Source: Candidatus Krumholzibacteriota bacterium
GTDB lineage: Bacteria; Krumholzibacteriota; Krumholzibacteriia; JACNKJ01
Direction: 5' to 3'
Assembly (NCBI GenBank): GCA_016933175.1
Contig: JAFGBK010000070.1
Location: 104,389 to 168,388 of the forward strand
Length of the DNA stretch: 64,000 nt
Part shown: positions 32,132-41,612 of the stretch, piece after piece
Position numbering within the stretch: the first letter of the stretch is position 1
How the letters are laid out: each line of letters opens with the position of its first letter
The notes under the pieces: generated by a model
What the model was told of the DNA's origin: nothing
Database searches by the model: none
The model's input: the letters and a program-made list of their open reading frames with translations, nothing else
Translations under genes and position numbers: made by a program

Positions 32132-34444
32132 TCAGCGCACCAGCACGAGGATGCGCGTCGCCACGGCGCCGCGGTCCTCGAGGCGCAGGATGTAGCGGCC
32201 GCTCTCGGCGCGATTGCCGAAGCGGGTCTGCAGGTTCCAGAGCACCCCACCGGGCGCCACGCGGCCCGGCCGGGCCACGAGCTGCCCCTCGAGGTTGTAG
32301 ACCAGGGCGTTCACCGCCTGCTCGACGCCGCCCAGGCGCACCGCGTCGTGGCCCAGCTCGGCCCGCACGGGATTCGGGTAGAGGTAGGCGCCGGCCAGGG
32401 CCTCGGGCGGCGGCGCCGGATCGGCCAGCACGTCCACCACGGCGGCGCCGCCGTTGGTGCCCACCCAGAGACGGGCGCCGTCCGCGCTCAGGGCCAGGCA
32501 GCCCACGCGCGGCGAGGGCAGGGGCGAGAGCACCTCGCTGCCGAACAGGTCGGCGCCGGCCGCCGCGCGGCCGGCCTCGTTCGTCCAGTTCGACACCTGC
32601 CAGGCCAGGACACCGCCCGCCTCGTCGTAGCGGTAGGCGACGCGGGCCAGGCCCAGGTCGCAGCCCACCCAGACCGAGCTGTCGGGCGCCGCCGCGACGG
32701 CCCGCACCTGGGGCGCCAGGAGGCCGTCGCCGTAGTAGGTCTTCTTGCCCAGGCGCCCCACGGCCTTCCAGCCGCCCGCCACGGGCAGGACGAGGACGAG
32801 GCCGTCGTCCTGGGCCACCCAGAGGGCGCCCTCGGGACCGGCCGCCAGCTTGAAGCCCGCGGTCGCATCGGCGAGGTAGCCGCCCGGATCCGCGATGCCG
32901 CCGCCCGTGCCCGTGTGGTACCACGTGTCGTCGGCCGGATCGAAGAGCGTGCCGTTCGCGTCCCAGATCTGCAGGCCGGCGCCCCGGAAGAGCAGGGCCG
33001 CCCGGCCGTCGGGCAAGAAGGCCAGCGCGTCGGGGATGTTCGCGGGCAGGCCGGCGCTGCCCGTGTCCAGGACGTGCCACTGGTCGCCCGCGTCGCAGAC
33101 GTCGATGCCGGCGCCGTCGGAGCAGAACCAGCGGTTGCCGGCCGCGTCCTCGCCCATGGCCAGGTAGCTGCGGTTGGCGGCCAGGACCTCGCGCGCGCCC
33201 GTGGCCAGCTCGATGCGGCCGAAGGCGAGGGTGAAGCGGTTGAACCAGGCGTAGCCCGCGCCGTCCTCGAGCATGTCCAGGGAGAAGCGCGGCATGCCGC
33301 CGAAGGCGGGATCCGAGGGGTAGCGGATCCAGGCGCCGCCGAGCCAGGCGGCGCCCCCGCCGCGGCTCAGGGCCCAGGTGCGGCCCGACGGCCCGCGGCG
33401 CATGACCAGGAAGTCGGCGCCGAGCACGTGGTCCGCCAGGTCCTCCTGCTCCCAGGCGGCGCCGTCCCAGTGGAGGAGGCCCGGCCCCACGCCCTCGCTG
33501 TAGGCGCCGCCCAGCCACACCTGGCCATCGGCCCCGGCGTGGAGGGCTCCATAGGTGACGGTCGTGTAGCCGAGGTAGTGGTCCGCGGGCAGGCCGGGCA
33601 GCTCGGTCCAGGTGCCGGCGTCCGGCGCGTAGCGATAGACGCGGTCCTCCCGCCCCGTCTGGCCCGGCACGCCCAGGGACAGCGCGAGCGTGTCGCCGGC
33701 GGCGTCCAGGGCCTGGACCGCGTAGCCGGCCAGGCCACCGGGGAGGGCCAGCGCGCTCCAGGCGCCGCCCGCGGCGGGACGCCGGCTCACGGCGCCCTCG
33801 GCCAGGGCCCACAGGGAATCGGCGGCCAGGACCAGCGCGCCGACGGAGCCCGCCGGAGCGCTCGCGCCGGGCTCGGCCACCAGGGTGTCCGGCGTCAGGC
33901 GGTAGATGCCCGCCTCGGTGCCGGCGTAGAGGGTGTCGGCCACGAAGGCCAGGGCGCGGACGGTCTCGTTGCCGAGCCCGTCGCTGGCCGTCCAGATGCT
34001 GCCCGGCGCGGCGGCCTCCATGACGCCCAGGCCGGCATCGGTGCCGTACCAGATGCGGCCGTCGGGTCCGCGGGCCAGGCAGAGGACCGCGTCCGAGGCG
34101 AGGGCGTTGTGGGTCTGGAAGCGACGCCAGGGCGCGGCGTCGGCCGGGCGGTAGCGCAGCAGGCCCTCGCCGGCCGTGGCCACCCAGATCTCCGTCTCGT
34201 CCGTGGCGAGGACGGCGTTGAGATCGCTGGTGGGCAGGCCGTCATCGCTGTTGAAGACGCTGATTCCGCCATCGAAGGCCAGGCGCACGAGGCCGCCGCG
34301 CCCGGCTGCCCAGACGGCGGCGTCAGTGGCGTCCAGGGAGCGCAGCTCGCTGGGGTCCGTTGCCACGTCCCAGACGAGGAGGGCCCGGGCCGGCGCGGCC
34401 GCGAGCAGGATCAGCAGGAGGGCCGTGACGGGGCGACGGCTCAT
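32132..34444 (-). CDS. Secreted beta-propeller protein with FlgD-like C-terminal sorting domain
   Basis: 770 aa. Signal peptide 1-21 (ALLLILLAAAPARA). Then many propeller blades of the two-component-regulator/Reg_prop type, with repeats such as TEIWVATAGEGLLRY, GRIWYGTDAGLGVM, GQVWLGGAYSEGV and SVWVGCDLGLARV. The last 85 residues are a sorting domain starting YLYPNPVRAEL and ending in AESGRYILRLEDRG and RILVLVR. Exported to the surface through a type IX-like route by family analogy. Its ATG overlaps the GT2-fusion stop (ATGA), which is unusual for an exported protein. Function unknown. Confidence 0.85.
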   Translation of the reverse strand: MSRRPVTALLLILLAAAPARALLVWDVATDPSELRSLDATDAAVWAAGRGGLVRLAFDGGISVFNSDDGLPTSDLNAVLATDETEIWVATAGEGLLRYRPADAAPWRRFQTHNALASDAVLCLARGPDGRIWYGTDAGLGVMEAAAPGSIWTASDGLGNETVRALAFVADTLYAGTEAGIYRLTPDTLVAEPGASAPAGSVGALVLAADSLWALAEGAVSRRPAAGGAWSALALPGGLAGYAVQALDAAGDTLALSLGVPGQTGREDRVYRYAPDAGTWTELPGLPADHYLGYTTVTYGALHAGADGQVWLGGAYSEGVGPGLLHWDGAAWEQEDLADHVLGADFLVMRRGPSGRTWALSRGGGAAWLGGAWIRYPSDPAFGGMPRFSLDMLEDGAGYAWFNRFTLAFGRIELATGAREVLAANRSYLAMGEDAAGNRWFCSDGAGIDVCDAGDQWHVLDTGSAGLPANIPDALAFLPDGRAALLFRGAGLQIWDANGTLFDPADDTWYHTGTGGGIADPGGYLADATAGFKLAAGPEGALWVAQDDGLVLVLPVAGGWKAVGRLGKKTYYGDGLLAPQVRAVAAAPDSSVWVGCDLGLARVAYRYDEAGGVLAWQVSNWTNEAGRAAAGADLFGSEVLSPLPSPRVGCLALSADGARLWVGTNGGAAVVDVLADPAPPPEALAGAYLYPNPVRAELGHDAVRLGGVEQAVNALVYNLEGQLVARPGRVAPGGVLWNLQTRFGNRAESGRYILRLEDRGAVATRILVLVR

Positions 34445-36537
34445 GCGCCGTCCTCCTCTCGGTTCAGGAGAGCCGCCGGCCAGCGGCCCCGCAGCTGCAT
34501 GCCCAGGGTCTCCAGCCAGAGCTGGAAGTCCAGCCCCGGGCTCCAGTGGGTCAGGTAGAGGCGATCCATGCCGGCCAGGGAGGCGGCGTCCGTCTGGATG
34601 CCGTACCGCCGCCAGTAGCCCGTCAGGCCGGGGCGCAGAACGAGCAGGTCGCGCAGCTCCGGCGCGGCCGCCTCCGCCGGCGGCCTCGGCAGGGGCCCGA
34701 CGAGGCTCAGGCGCCCGCGCAGCACGGCCAGGTAGAGCCGCGGCGCGAGCAGATCCGACACGGACCGCTCTCCGTGCACGGCCACCGGCAGCGTGACGGG
34801 CTGCCCGCCCTTGCCCGCGGCCCGCAGGCGCCGCAGGGACCGCTGGCCCCGCAGCCGGCAGGCGACACCATGCACCAGGCCCGGAAGCAGCGTCAAGGCC
34901 AGGGCCGGCAGGGCGCAGGTCAGATCCGTCAGGCGCTTGAAGAAGCGCTGCAGCGGCCAGAGGCCGGCCATGCGATAGGCCACCCCCGGCAGGCCGAGGA
35001 AGTCCTCGACGCTGGCGCCGCGGCTGACCAGCCCCCCCAGGTCGCTGAGCACGCGCAGGTCCACGCTGCGGCGGCGGCACCAGACGAGGGTGGAGCCCAC
35101 GGCCTCGCGGGCCGCGGCGCTGGGCGCGAGGAGGATCTCCTGCACGCGCTCGGACTCGGCGACGCGCTCCAGGTCGTCCAGGCCGCCCAGCGCGCCCGCG
35201 GTGTCCTCGCCGGCGGCGATGCGGCCCACCAGCTCCAGGCCCGTCTCCGGATGGCGCAGGACGAGATCGCCCAGGGACGCCGCCTCGGCGGCCGTGCCCA
35301 CCACCAGGACGCGGCGCAGGTCGAAGCGGTAGCGCAGAAAGGCGCGGTGGATCAGGCGCAGGACGCGGCGCAGCAGGAAGGCGGCCAGGATCAGCAGCGG
35401 CACGCTGAGCAGGATGATGGCGCGCGAGACGATGCGCTCGTGGGTGAGGAAGGTGGTGGTCATGAGGATGGCGCCGGCCAGCAGGCCGGCCTTCAGGAGC
35501 GCCAGCAGCTCCTCCCCCACGCCCGTGCGCCGGCTGGTGCGATAGAGTCCGCCCGCGGCGAAGACGCCCAGCACGATGAGGTTCGTGAAGACGGCGAAGC
35601 GGCGGTAGGGTTCGATGTCGAAGTAGGTGTGGGCGAACAGGGACGCCAGCAGGGTCAGGCGCAGGGCCGTGGCGGCGGCCAGGGCGGCGTTGATCGCGAC
35701 GAGGTCCAGGACGAGCAGCACCAGGGCCTTGACGACGTCGCGGTAGCGCTTGGCGAGGTAGGCGGCGGGATTCCACTTCTCCGTGTAGCGGATGAAGCTG
35801 GTGACGTGTGCCAGCAGGCTCCGGCTGAAGGGATTGCGCGCGGCGCTGGCGCGCTTGTGGACGTGGGTCATCTCCGCCGCGGGCACGTACCAGACCTCCC
35901 AACCATGCTGGCCCATGCGGTAGCACCAGTCCACGTCCTCGAAGTAGAGGAAGAAGCGCTCGTCCATGGCGCCCACCTCCGCCACGGCTCGCCGCCGGGC
36001 CAGCATGCAGGCGCCGATGACCCAGTCCACGCGCCGCTCGGCGGCGTGGTCGAAGTCCAGCATGAGGTGGCGGCGCAGGGCGCGGCTGCGCGGCAGCAGA
36101 CGACCCAGGGGCGTGCGCCTGAGCAGGATGGTCCAGAAGGTGTAGAAGCTGCGGCAGGAGTGCTGGATGGTGCCGTCCTCGTTGAGCAGGCGGGCGCCGG
36201 CGATGCCGGCGCGGGGATGGGCTTCGAGGAAGTCCGCCAGGGCGTCCACGGCGCCCGGGTGCACCGTGACGTCCGGGTTGATGACGAGGAAGGCGTCCCC
36301 CGTGGCCGCGGCGATCCCCTGGTTCACAGCTCGCGCGTAGCCCAGGTTCAGGTCGTTGGCTAATACGGTGAGGCCCGGCTCGCCGCGCAGGCGCGCGGCG
36401 CTGCCGTCCGGGCTGGCGTTGTCCACGCAGATGAGCTCCAGCTCGCGCCGCGTGCCGGCGGCGCGCAGGCTGGCCAGGCTGCGCGCGATCTCCTCGCCCG
36501 AGTTGTAGCTCACCCAGATGGCGGAGATCCGGTTCAC
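34441..36537 (-). CDS. GT2 glycosyltransferase fused to a divergent polyprenyl phosphoglycosyltransferase
   Basis: 698 aa. Residues 1-255 are a GT2 enzyme of the rhamnosyltransferase type: AIWVSYNSGEEI, CVDNASPDGS, LNLGYARAVNQG, NPDV, DERFFLYFEDVDWCYR. Residues 265-390 hold about five membrane helices, 405-520 a CoA-binding-like region, and 530-690 a bacterial sugar-transferase region that keeps KRLTDL, RGRLSLVGPLPRP and LRPGLTG. It lacks the motifs that carry catalysis in WbaP/PglC-type enzymes: the GPVFFRQ-type stretch, the KFRSM box and the Asp-Glu pair. So the second half may be inactive or altered. GTG overlaps the DPM-like stop (GTGA). Confidence 0.85.
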   Translation of the reverse strand: MNRISAIWVSYNSGEEIARSLASLRAAGTRRELELICVDNASPDGSAARLRGEPGLTVLANDLNLGYARAVNQGIAAATGDAFLVINPDVTVHPGAVDALADFLEAHPRAGIAGARLLNEDGTIQHSCRSFYTFWTILLRRTPLGRLLPRSRALRRHLMLDFDHAAERRVDWVIGACMLARRRAVAEVGAMDERFFLYFEDVDWCYRMGQHGWEVWYVPAAEMTHVHKRASAARNPFSRSLLAHVTSFIRYTEKWNPAAYLAKRYRDVVKALVLLVLDLVAINAALAAATALRLTLLASLFAHTYFDIEPYRRFAVFTNLIVLGVFAAGGLYRTSRRTGVGEELLALLKAGLLAGAILMTTTFLTHERIVSRAIILLSVPLLILAAFLLRRVLRLIHRAFLRYRFDLRRVLVVGTAAEAASLGDLVLRHPETGLELVGRIAAGEDTAGALGGLDDLERVAESERVQEILLAPSAAAREAVGSTLVWCRRRSVDLRVLSDLGGLVSRGASVEDFLGLPGVAYRMAGLWPLQRFFKRLTDLTCALPALALTLLPGLVHGVACRLRGQRSLRRLRAAGKGGQPVTLPVAVHGERSVSDLLAPRLYLAVLRGRLSLVGPLPRPPAEAAAPELRDLLVLRPGLTGYWRRYGIQTDAASLAGMDRLYLTHWSPGLDFQLWLETLGMQLRGRWPAALLNREEDGA

Positions 36538-37268
36538 CGCACCCCGCCCTTCCGTCTCCCGCCGCGCAGGCGCATGAAGCGCAGGCGCCAGACCATCCAG
36601 ACCGCCTCCCAGATGATCCGCTTGTTCATCTTGCTCACGCCTACCCGCCGGTCGGTGAAGACGATGGGGATCTCCTTGATGCGGAAGCCGCGCCGGTAGG
36701 CCTGGTAGTTCATCTCGATCTGGAAGCTGTAGCCGTCGCTGCGCACGCGGTCCAGGGGAATGGCCTCCAGCACCTCGCGGCGGAAGCACTTGAAGCCGCC
36801 CGTGGCGTCGTGGATGGGCAGGCCGGTGATCAGGCGCGTGTAGATGTTGGCCCCGAAGCTCAGCGCCAGCCGGCGCAGGGGCCAGTTGACCACCGTCACG
36901 CCCGCCAGGTAGCGGCTGCCCAGGACCAGGTCCACCGTCTCGATCTCCTGCAGGAAGCGCTTGAGGTCCTCGGGATTATGGGAGAAGTCGGCGTCCATCT
37001 CGAAGACCCAGTGGATCTCCGGCCGCGCCAGAGCCCACTGGAAGCCGGCGATGTAGGCGCTGCCCAGGCCCATCTTGCCGGGACGGCTGAGTAGGTGCAG
37101 GCGCGGCTGGTCGGGCTGCAGCGCCGCCACGAGGTCGGCCGTGCCGTCCGGAGAGCTGTCGTCGACCACCAGGACCTCGAGGCGCGGATCCTGGGCGAGG
37201 ACCGCCGCGACGACGGCCTCGATGTTCTCGCGCTCGTTGTAGGTGGGGATGATGACCAGACCCTTCAT
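36534..37268 (-). CDS. Dolichol-phosphate-mannose-synthase-like glycosyltransferase (DPM1 type)
   Basis: 244 aa GT2, cytoplasmic face of the inner membrane. Seen: IPTYNERENIEAVV, VVDDSSPDGTADLV, GKMGLGSAYIAGFQWAL, FEMDADFSHNPEDL with the catalytic-metal Asp pair, LGSRYLAG, and DATGGFKCFRREVL, a full DPM1 pattern. No C-terminal membrane helices, as in soluble DPM1. It makes a polyprenyl-phosphate sugar, the donor for GT-C enzymes; several such genes are nearby. The start at 37268 is an ATG. Confidence 0.9.
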   Translation of the reverse strand: MKGLVIIPTYNERENIEAVVAAVLAQDPRLEVLVVDDSSPDGTADLVAALQPDQPRLHLLSRPGKMGLGSAYIAGFQWALARPEIHWVFEMDADFSHNPEDLKRFLQEIETVDLVLGSRYLAGVTVVNWPLRRLALSFGANIYTRLITGLPIHDATGGFKCFRREVLEAIPLDRVRSDGYSFQIEMNYQAYRRGFRIKEIPIVFTDRRVGVSKMNKRIIWEAVWMVWRLRFMRLRGGRRKGGVR

Positions 37269-37307
37269 CGTCTCCCTTTCGTACTCGGTTCAGCGCCGGC
37301 GGCGCCC

Positions 37308-39782
37308 TCACACGCCGCCCGGCGCATCGTCCCTGTCCGGCTGCGGCCGGAGGCGTTCCCGCCACGCGCGCCAGGCGCCGGCCAGCGCCAGGAGCAGGGC
37401 CGCCAGCAGCGCGACGCGGCGCAGCCAGCGCAGGGCGCCGCCCCCAGGCGGCGCGAAGCGGAAGGTCACCGCGTGCTCGCCGGCCGGCAGGGCCACGGCG
37501 CGGAAGTAGCCGTCGGCTGTGAGCAGGGGCCGCGCGTCGCCGTCCACGCGCACCTCCCAGCCAGGGTAGTTCATGTCGGCCAGGACGAGAACGGCCGGCC
37601 GCGCCAGGCGGGCGTTGCAGGCCACAGCGTCCAGGCCCCAGTCCACCGCGAGGATCTCCCCCGCCGGGCCCTCGCCCGGCCGCGGGGCCGGGTCCGGCGC
37701 CGCGTCCAGGGCGACGGCCTCCGTCACCGGAGCGCCCGCCAGGACGCGCGCGCGCGTGGCGGCCGGCGGTTCCACGAAGGTCGTGTCGGCCAGGAACAGG
37801 CGCGGGCGCGCGCCGGGGATCTCGTAGACCGCCTCCTCGGCGGCCAGGGCGAGGGGAAGGCCGCCGGCCCGCTCCAGGGGCGCGGGCGCAAGCAGGTAGC
37901 GCACGGCGAAGCGCCGGAGCAGGGGCAGGCCGGCGCGCGGGACCGCCTTGACCATCGAGTCGGCCACGGCCAGCTTGGCCGCGTGGTAGCCGCCGAGGTT
38001 CGCCAGGCCCCGCGCGGCGGCCTCGTTGCCGGCGAAGCGGCTGCCGGCCAGGGCGTGGAAGCGCTGGTGGTCCAGCTTCGTTTCCAGGAAGGCCAGGGTC
38101 CGCGGTGGCAGCTCGACGGCGGCGCCCCGCGGCGGGCCTAGCAGCTCCACGCCGCGCTGGCCCGGCCAGTGGCGCGAGGGATGGAGGATCTTGCGGTCCA
38201 GGGGAACGAGGTCGGCGATGACGGCCACGGCGAGGGCGGCGGCCAGGACCGCCTCCCCGCGCGCCCCGGCGCCGCGGCGGCGCCACTCCAGGGCGCCCAG
38301 CACCAGCAGGATCAGCCCGCCCGCCCGCAGGCTCTCGGCGCGCAGCCAGGGCGCCGACGCGCCCGCGGCCTGGCCGGCCGCGCGCGCCAGGGCCTGCCGT
38401 CCCTGGGCGGCGGGTAGCCGCGCCAGCTGCGCGGCGTGCTTCTCGGCCAGGGCGCCGCGGGCCGCCCGGTCCATGAGCGCCGGACCGGCCCAGGCGGCGA
38501 GGGCGTAGAATCCCACGCCCGCCAGCAGCACCCAGCGCAGGCGCCGCGCGGCCGCCGGCCGCCGCAGGGCGCGCTCGAGGCCGCGGGCGAACAGCAGCGC
38601 CAGGGCCAGCTGCTGGATCATGACGACCATCACCGGCACGCGGAAGCGGCTGAAGCCCGGCAGCAGGTCGTAGAGGGGCCGGTAGGCCCAGGGCAGGTAG
38701 CGCCCCGCCGCCACGAGGGTGGCGGCGACGAACAGCCCGCCGAAGAAGAGGTCGTAGCGCCGCCGCGGGCCGAGGAGGAACAGGGCCAGGGCCGCCAGGA
38801 AGGGCACGGCGCCCAGGTAGTTGGGGTAGTCCGTCATGGGCATGCGGCCGAAGTAGGTCTCCTCGCCGAAGCCCCAGCTCGACGGCAGCAGGAAGGTGGT
38901 CCACTCGCGCGGGTGCAGGCTCCAGGCGGTGGCGTAGTCGTAGTCCACGCCGCCGCCCGCGCTCGCGCCGCGGATGGAGCGGCCGCTGTACTCGTGGACG
39001 GGCGCGTAGAGGGGCGCGCTCGCCGCCGCGGCCAGGACCAGGGCCGCCAGGCCCAGGGCCAGGGGCGGCAGCCAGGCCCGCAGGCCACCGCGCCGCGCGG
39101 CCGCGATCAGTCGGCCGAGGGCGAACAAGCCCGTGATCACCAGGCCGTAGTAGACCACCTGCACGTGGGCCGTCAGGAGCAGGCCCGCCAGGGACAGGGC
39201 CAGCAGCCCCGCGTCCAGCAGGGGGCGACGGCCTTCCACGAGGCGGTCGGTGAACAGCAGGGTCCAGGGGATCCACGACAGGCTCATGACCTTGCTGCCG
39301 TGGCCGTAGGCGCCGATGGCCACCTGCGAGGGCATGAGCAGGAAGACCGCCCCGGCCAGCCAGGCCACCCAGCCGCGCGCGCCGCGGCCGCGCGCCAGGA
39401 GAAAGACGCCCAGGGCCGCCCACAGGTAGTGGGCCAGCAGCCAGCTCAGGGGCGGCAGGCGCAGGTGGTCGATGGCCCAGCGCAGCAGGACGGTGCCGGG
39501 GTAGAGCCCGGTGTTGGTGCTGAGGCTGGCGGCGGCCGGCATGCCGGCGAAGATGAAGGGATTCCAGGCGGGAGGCGGCAGGTCCCGCGCCGCCAGGTAC
39601 TCGGCCAGGCCCGCCGGCGCCACGGCGTCGGGGCTGGTGAAGACCCGGCCCTGGAAGACGGCCTCGGGCAGGAGCAGGGCCAGCAGCAGGGCGTAGAGCA
39701 GGGCCGCCAGGGCCAGGCCGCGGCCGCCCTCCAGCCGGAGCCAGGGCCGGCCGGCGCGGGGGGCGTCGCCGCGCGCGCTCAC
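37308..39782 (-). CDS. YfhO-family multi-membrane protein (GT-C superfamily)
   Basis: 824 aa with about twelve to thirteen helices and a C-terminal periplasmic domain. Seen: PAWNPFIFAGMPAAAS after the first helix, AYGHGSKVMSLSWIPW, TAHVQVVYYG, PSSWGFGEETYFG, and late in the protein NYPGWEVRVDGDARPLL, all typical of YfhO proteins. In Bacillus, YfhO is needed for glycosylation of lipoteichoic acid. GTG at 39782 overlaps the GT2 stop (GTGA). It probably transfers a sugar from a polyprenyl carrier outside the membrane; acceptor unknown. Confidence 0.85.
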   Translation of the reverse strand: MSARGDAPRAGRPWLRLEGGRGLALAALLYALLLALLLPEAVFQGRVFTSPDAVAPAGLAEYLAARDLPPPAWNPFIFAGMPAAASLSTNTGLYPGTVLLRWAIDHLRLPPLSWLLAHYLWAALGVFLLARGRGARGWVAWLAGAVFLLMPSQVAIGAYGHGSKVMSLSWIPWTLLFTDRLVEGRRPLLDAGLLALSLAGLLLTAHVQVVYYGLVITGLFALGRLIAAARRGGLRAWLPPLALGLAALVLAAAASAPLYAPVHEYSGRSIRGASAGGGVDYDYATAWSLHPREWTTFLLPSSWGFGEETYFGRMPMTDYPNYLGAVPFLAALALFLLGPRRRYDLFFGGLFVAATLVAAGRYLPWAYRPLYDLLPGFSRFRVPVMVVMIQQLALALLFARGLERALRRPAAARRLRWVLLAGVGFYALAAWAGPALMDRAARGALAEKHAAQLARLPAAQGRQALARAAGQAAGASAPWLRAESLRAGGLILLVLGALEWRRRGAGARGEAVLAAALAVAVIADLVPLDRKILHPSRHWPGQRGVELLGPPRGAAVELPPRTLAFLETKLDHQRFHALAGSRFAGNEAAARGLANLGGYHAAKLAVADSMVKAVPRAGLPLLRRFAVRYLLAPAPLERAGGLPLALAAEEAVYEIPGARPRLFLADTTFVEPPAATRARVLAGAPVTEAVALDAAPDPAPRPGEGPAGEILAVDWGLDAVACNARLARPAVLVLADMNYPGWEVRVDGDARPLLTADGYFRAVALPAGEHAVTFRFAPPGGGALRWLRRVALLAALLLALAGAWRAWRERLRPQPDRDDAPGGV

Positions 39783-40699
39783 GGCCGCGCCTCCTCGCGC
39801 TTCCCGGGCAGCAGGGACCGCACCAGGGAGCCCAGCAGCCCCCGCTCGCCCCGCCCCAGGCCGGCGGCCAGGCCGCGCGCCGCCTGTCCCCACCAGGCCA
39901 GGTGGGCCAGGGGCCTGAGGGCCGGGCGCACGTGCCGGCGGATGAGCAGCGCCGTGGCCCGGCGCTGGGCGCGCAGCTTGGCGGCGCTGAAGCCGCCGCC
40001 GCTGGAGAAGCCCACGCGGTGGTAGAGCAGGGCGTCGGGCACGTAGCGCAGGCGCCAGCCCAGCGCCAGCGCCCGCAGGGACAAGTCCACGTCCTCCGCG
40101 TAGAAGCCGAAGTCCTCGTCGAAGCCGCCGGTGGTCTTCCAGAACTCCGCGCGACCCAGGATGCAGCAGCCCGTCAGGTAGCCCGTGTCGGCGGCCTCGA
40201 GCCAGCGCCCCGCGGCCCGCCGGCGGATGCCCAGGTGCCGGGCCACGCGGCTGAGCCGGCCCACGGCGCCGCCGCCGTACCAGATCCGATCGCGCGCCTC
40301 GTGGTAGTGGATGCGCGGCGCCGCCGCCCCCCGCCGCGCCTCGGCTTCCAGGTCCGCCACCAGGGGATCGAGCAGGCCCGGGTCCGCCTCGATGTCGTTG
40401 TTGAGCACGGCCACGTAGTCCGGCGCGCCGGGCAGCAGGCGCGCCAGGGCGGCGTTCATGCCGCCGGCGTAGCGCCGGTTGGTCCCCGTGGGCAGCAGCT
40501 CCCAGCGCGGATGCTCGGCGGCGGCCCAGGCGTCCGAGCCGTCGGTGGAGGCGTTGTCCACCAGGAGCAGGGTCACGTCATGGCGGCTGGCGTCGGCGGC
40601 GCGCTCCAGGCTGGCGAGGCACAGCGGCAGCACCTCCCGTCCGTTCCAGTTGAGGACCGCCAGGCCGATGCGGCGTCGCTCAGGCGCCACGGGGCTCAC
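39779..40699 (-). CDS. GT2-family glycosyltransferase (rhamnosyltransferase-like)
   Basis: 306 aa, cytoplasmic. Seen: AVLNWNGREVLPLCLASLE, LLVDNASTDGSD, NRRYAGGMNAAL, VLNNDIEADPG with the DxD-like metal motif, LTGCCILGRAEFW, and DEDFGFYAEDVDLSLRAL. No membrane helices apart from a weak C-terminal one. GTG at 40699 overlaps the previous gene by 20 nt; the GTG at 40690 is an equally good start. Adds one sugar to a lipid-linked chain; which one is unknown. Confidence 0.87.
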   Translation of the reverse strand: MSPVAPERRRIGLAVLNWNGREVLPLCLASLERAADASRHDVTLLLVDNASTDGSDAWAAAEHPRWELLPTGTNRRYAGGMNAALARLLPGAPDYVAVLNNDIEADPGLLDPLVADLEAEARRGAAAPRIHYHEARDRIWYGGGAVGRLSRVARHLGIRRRAAGRWLEAADTGYLTGCCILGRAEFWKTTGGFDEDFGFYAEDVDLSLRALALGWRLRYVPDALLYHRVGFSSGGGFSAAKLRAQRRATALLIRRHVRPALRPLAHLAWWGQAARGLAAGLGRGERGLLGSLVRSLLPGKREEARP

Positions 40700-41612
40700 G
40701 TTCCTCGGCGATGCGGTACTCCTCCTCCCGGCCGCGCAGGTGGATCATCAGCTCGCCCAGCAACCCCAGGGAGGCCGTCTGGAAGCCGAGGACCACGAGG
40801 ATGAGGCCGAGGATGAGCAGCGGGCGCACGCGCAGCGTCTGCGTGACGGCCCAGACGACGGCGAAGTAGAGGTTGATGAGCAGGCCGGCGGCCAGCAACG
40901 CGAAGGCGATGCGCCCGAACAGGTGCAGGGGTGCGGCGCCGCGCCGGTGGATGAAGGTCACGGTGAACAGGTCGAGAATGCCGTTGAGAAAGCGCCGCGC
41001 GCCGTACTTGCTCACGCCGAAGCGGCGGGCGTGGTGGCGCACGGGGAGCTCGGTGACGCGCCAGCCCTGCCAGGCGGCCAGCACGGGCACGTAGCGGTGC
41101 AGGTCGCCGTAGAGCCGCAGGCCGCGGGCCACCTCCCCCCGGTAGGCCTTGAGGCCGCAGTTGAAGTCGTGCAGGGTCAGGCCGGAGACGCGGCGCAGCA
41201 GGCTGTTCCAGACCTTGCTGGGCAGGGTCTTGTCGATGGGGTCGCGCCGCTCCTTCTTCCAGCCGCTCACCAGGTCCCAGCCCTCGTCCAGCTTCGCCAG
41301 CAGGGCGGGCAGCTCCGCCGGATCGTCCTGGAGGTCGGCGTCCATGGTGACCACCGCCTCGCCGCGCGTGCGGGCGAAGCCCACGGCCAGGGCCGCGCTC
41401 TTGCCGTAGTTGCGGCCCAGGCGCACGTAGCCCACGCGCGGATCCGCCGCGGCCAGGCGCTCCAGCAGCTCGCCCGTGCCGTCCGTGCTGCCGTCGTCCA
41501 CCACCAGGATCTCGTAGGGCGCGAAGGGCGCGGCGTGCGCGCGCAGGGCATCGAGCAGCGCGGGCAGGCTCTCGGCCTCGTCGTAGGCGGGGATCAGGAT
41601 GCTCAGCCTCAC
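40680..41612 (-). CDS. Polyprenyl-phosphate glycosyltransferase with C-terminal membrane helices (ArnC/DPM-like)
   Basis: 310 aa. GT2 domain: SILIPAYDEAESLPALL, VVDDGSTDGT, RLGRNYGKSAALAVGF, TMDADLQDDPAELP with the Asp motif, DFNCGLKAYR, and SKYGARRF. Two C-terminal membrane helices (about 230-290), the layout of ArnC, GtrB and membrane-bound DPM synthases. It would make undecaprenyl-phosphate-linked sugar for GT-C transferases. GTG at 41612 overlaps the epimerase stop. Second such enzyme in the cluster, beside the soluble DPM1 type at 36534. Confidence 0.9.
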   Translation of the reverse strand: MRLSILIPAYDEAESLPALLDALRAHAAPFAPYEILVVDDGSTDGTGELLERLAAADPRVGYVRLGRNYGKSAALAVGFARTRGEAVVTMDADLQDDPAELPALLAKLDEGWDLVSGWKKERRDPIDKTLPSKVWNSLLRRVSGLTLHDFNCGLKAYRGEVARGLRLYGDLHRYVPVLAAWQGWRVTELPVRHHARRFGVSKYGARRFLNGILDLFTVTFIHRRGAAPLHLFGRIAFALLAAGLLINLYFAVVWAVTQTLRVRPLLILGLILVVLGFQTASLGLLGELMIHLRGREEEYRIAEEREPRGA

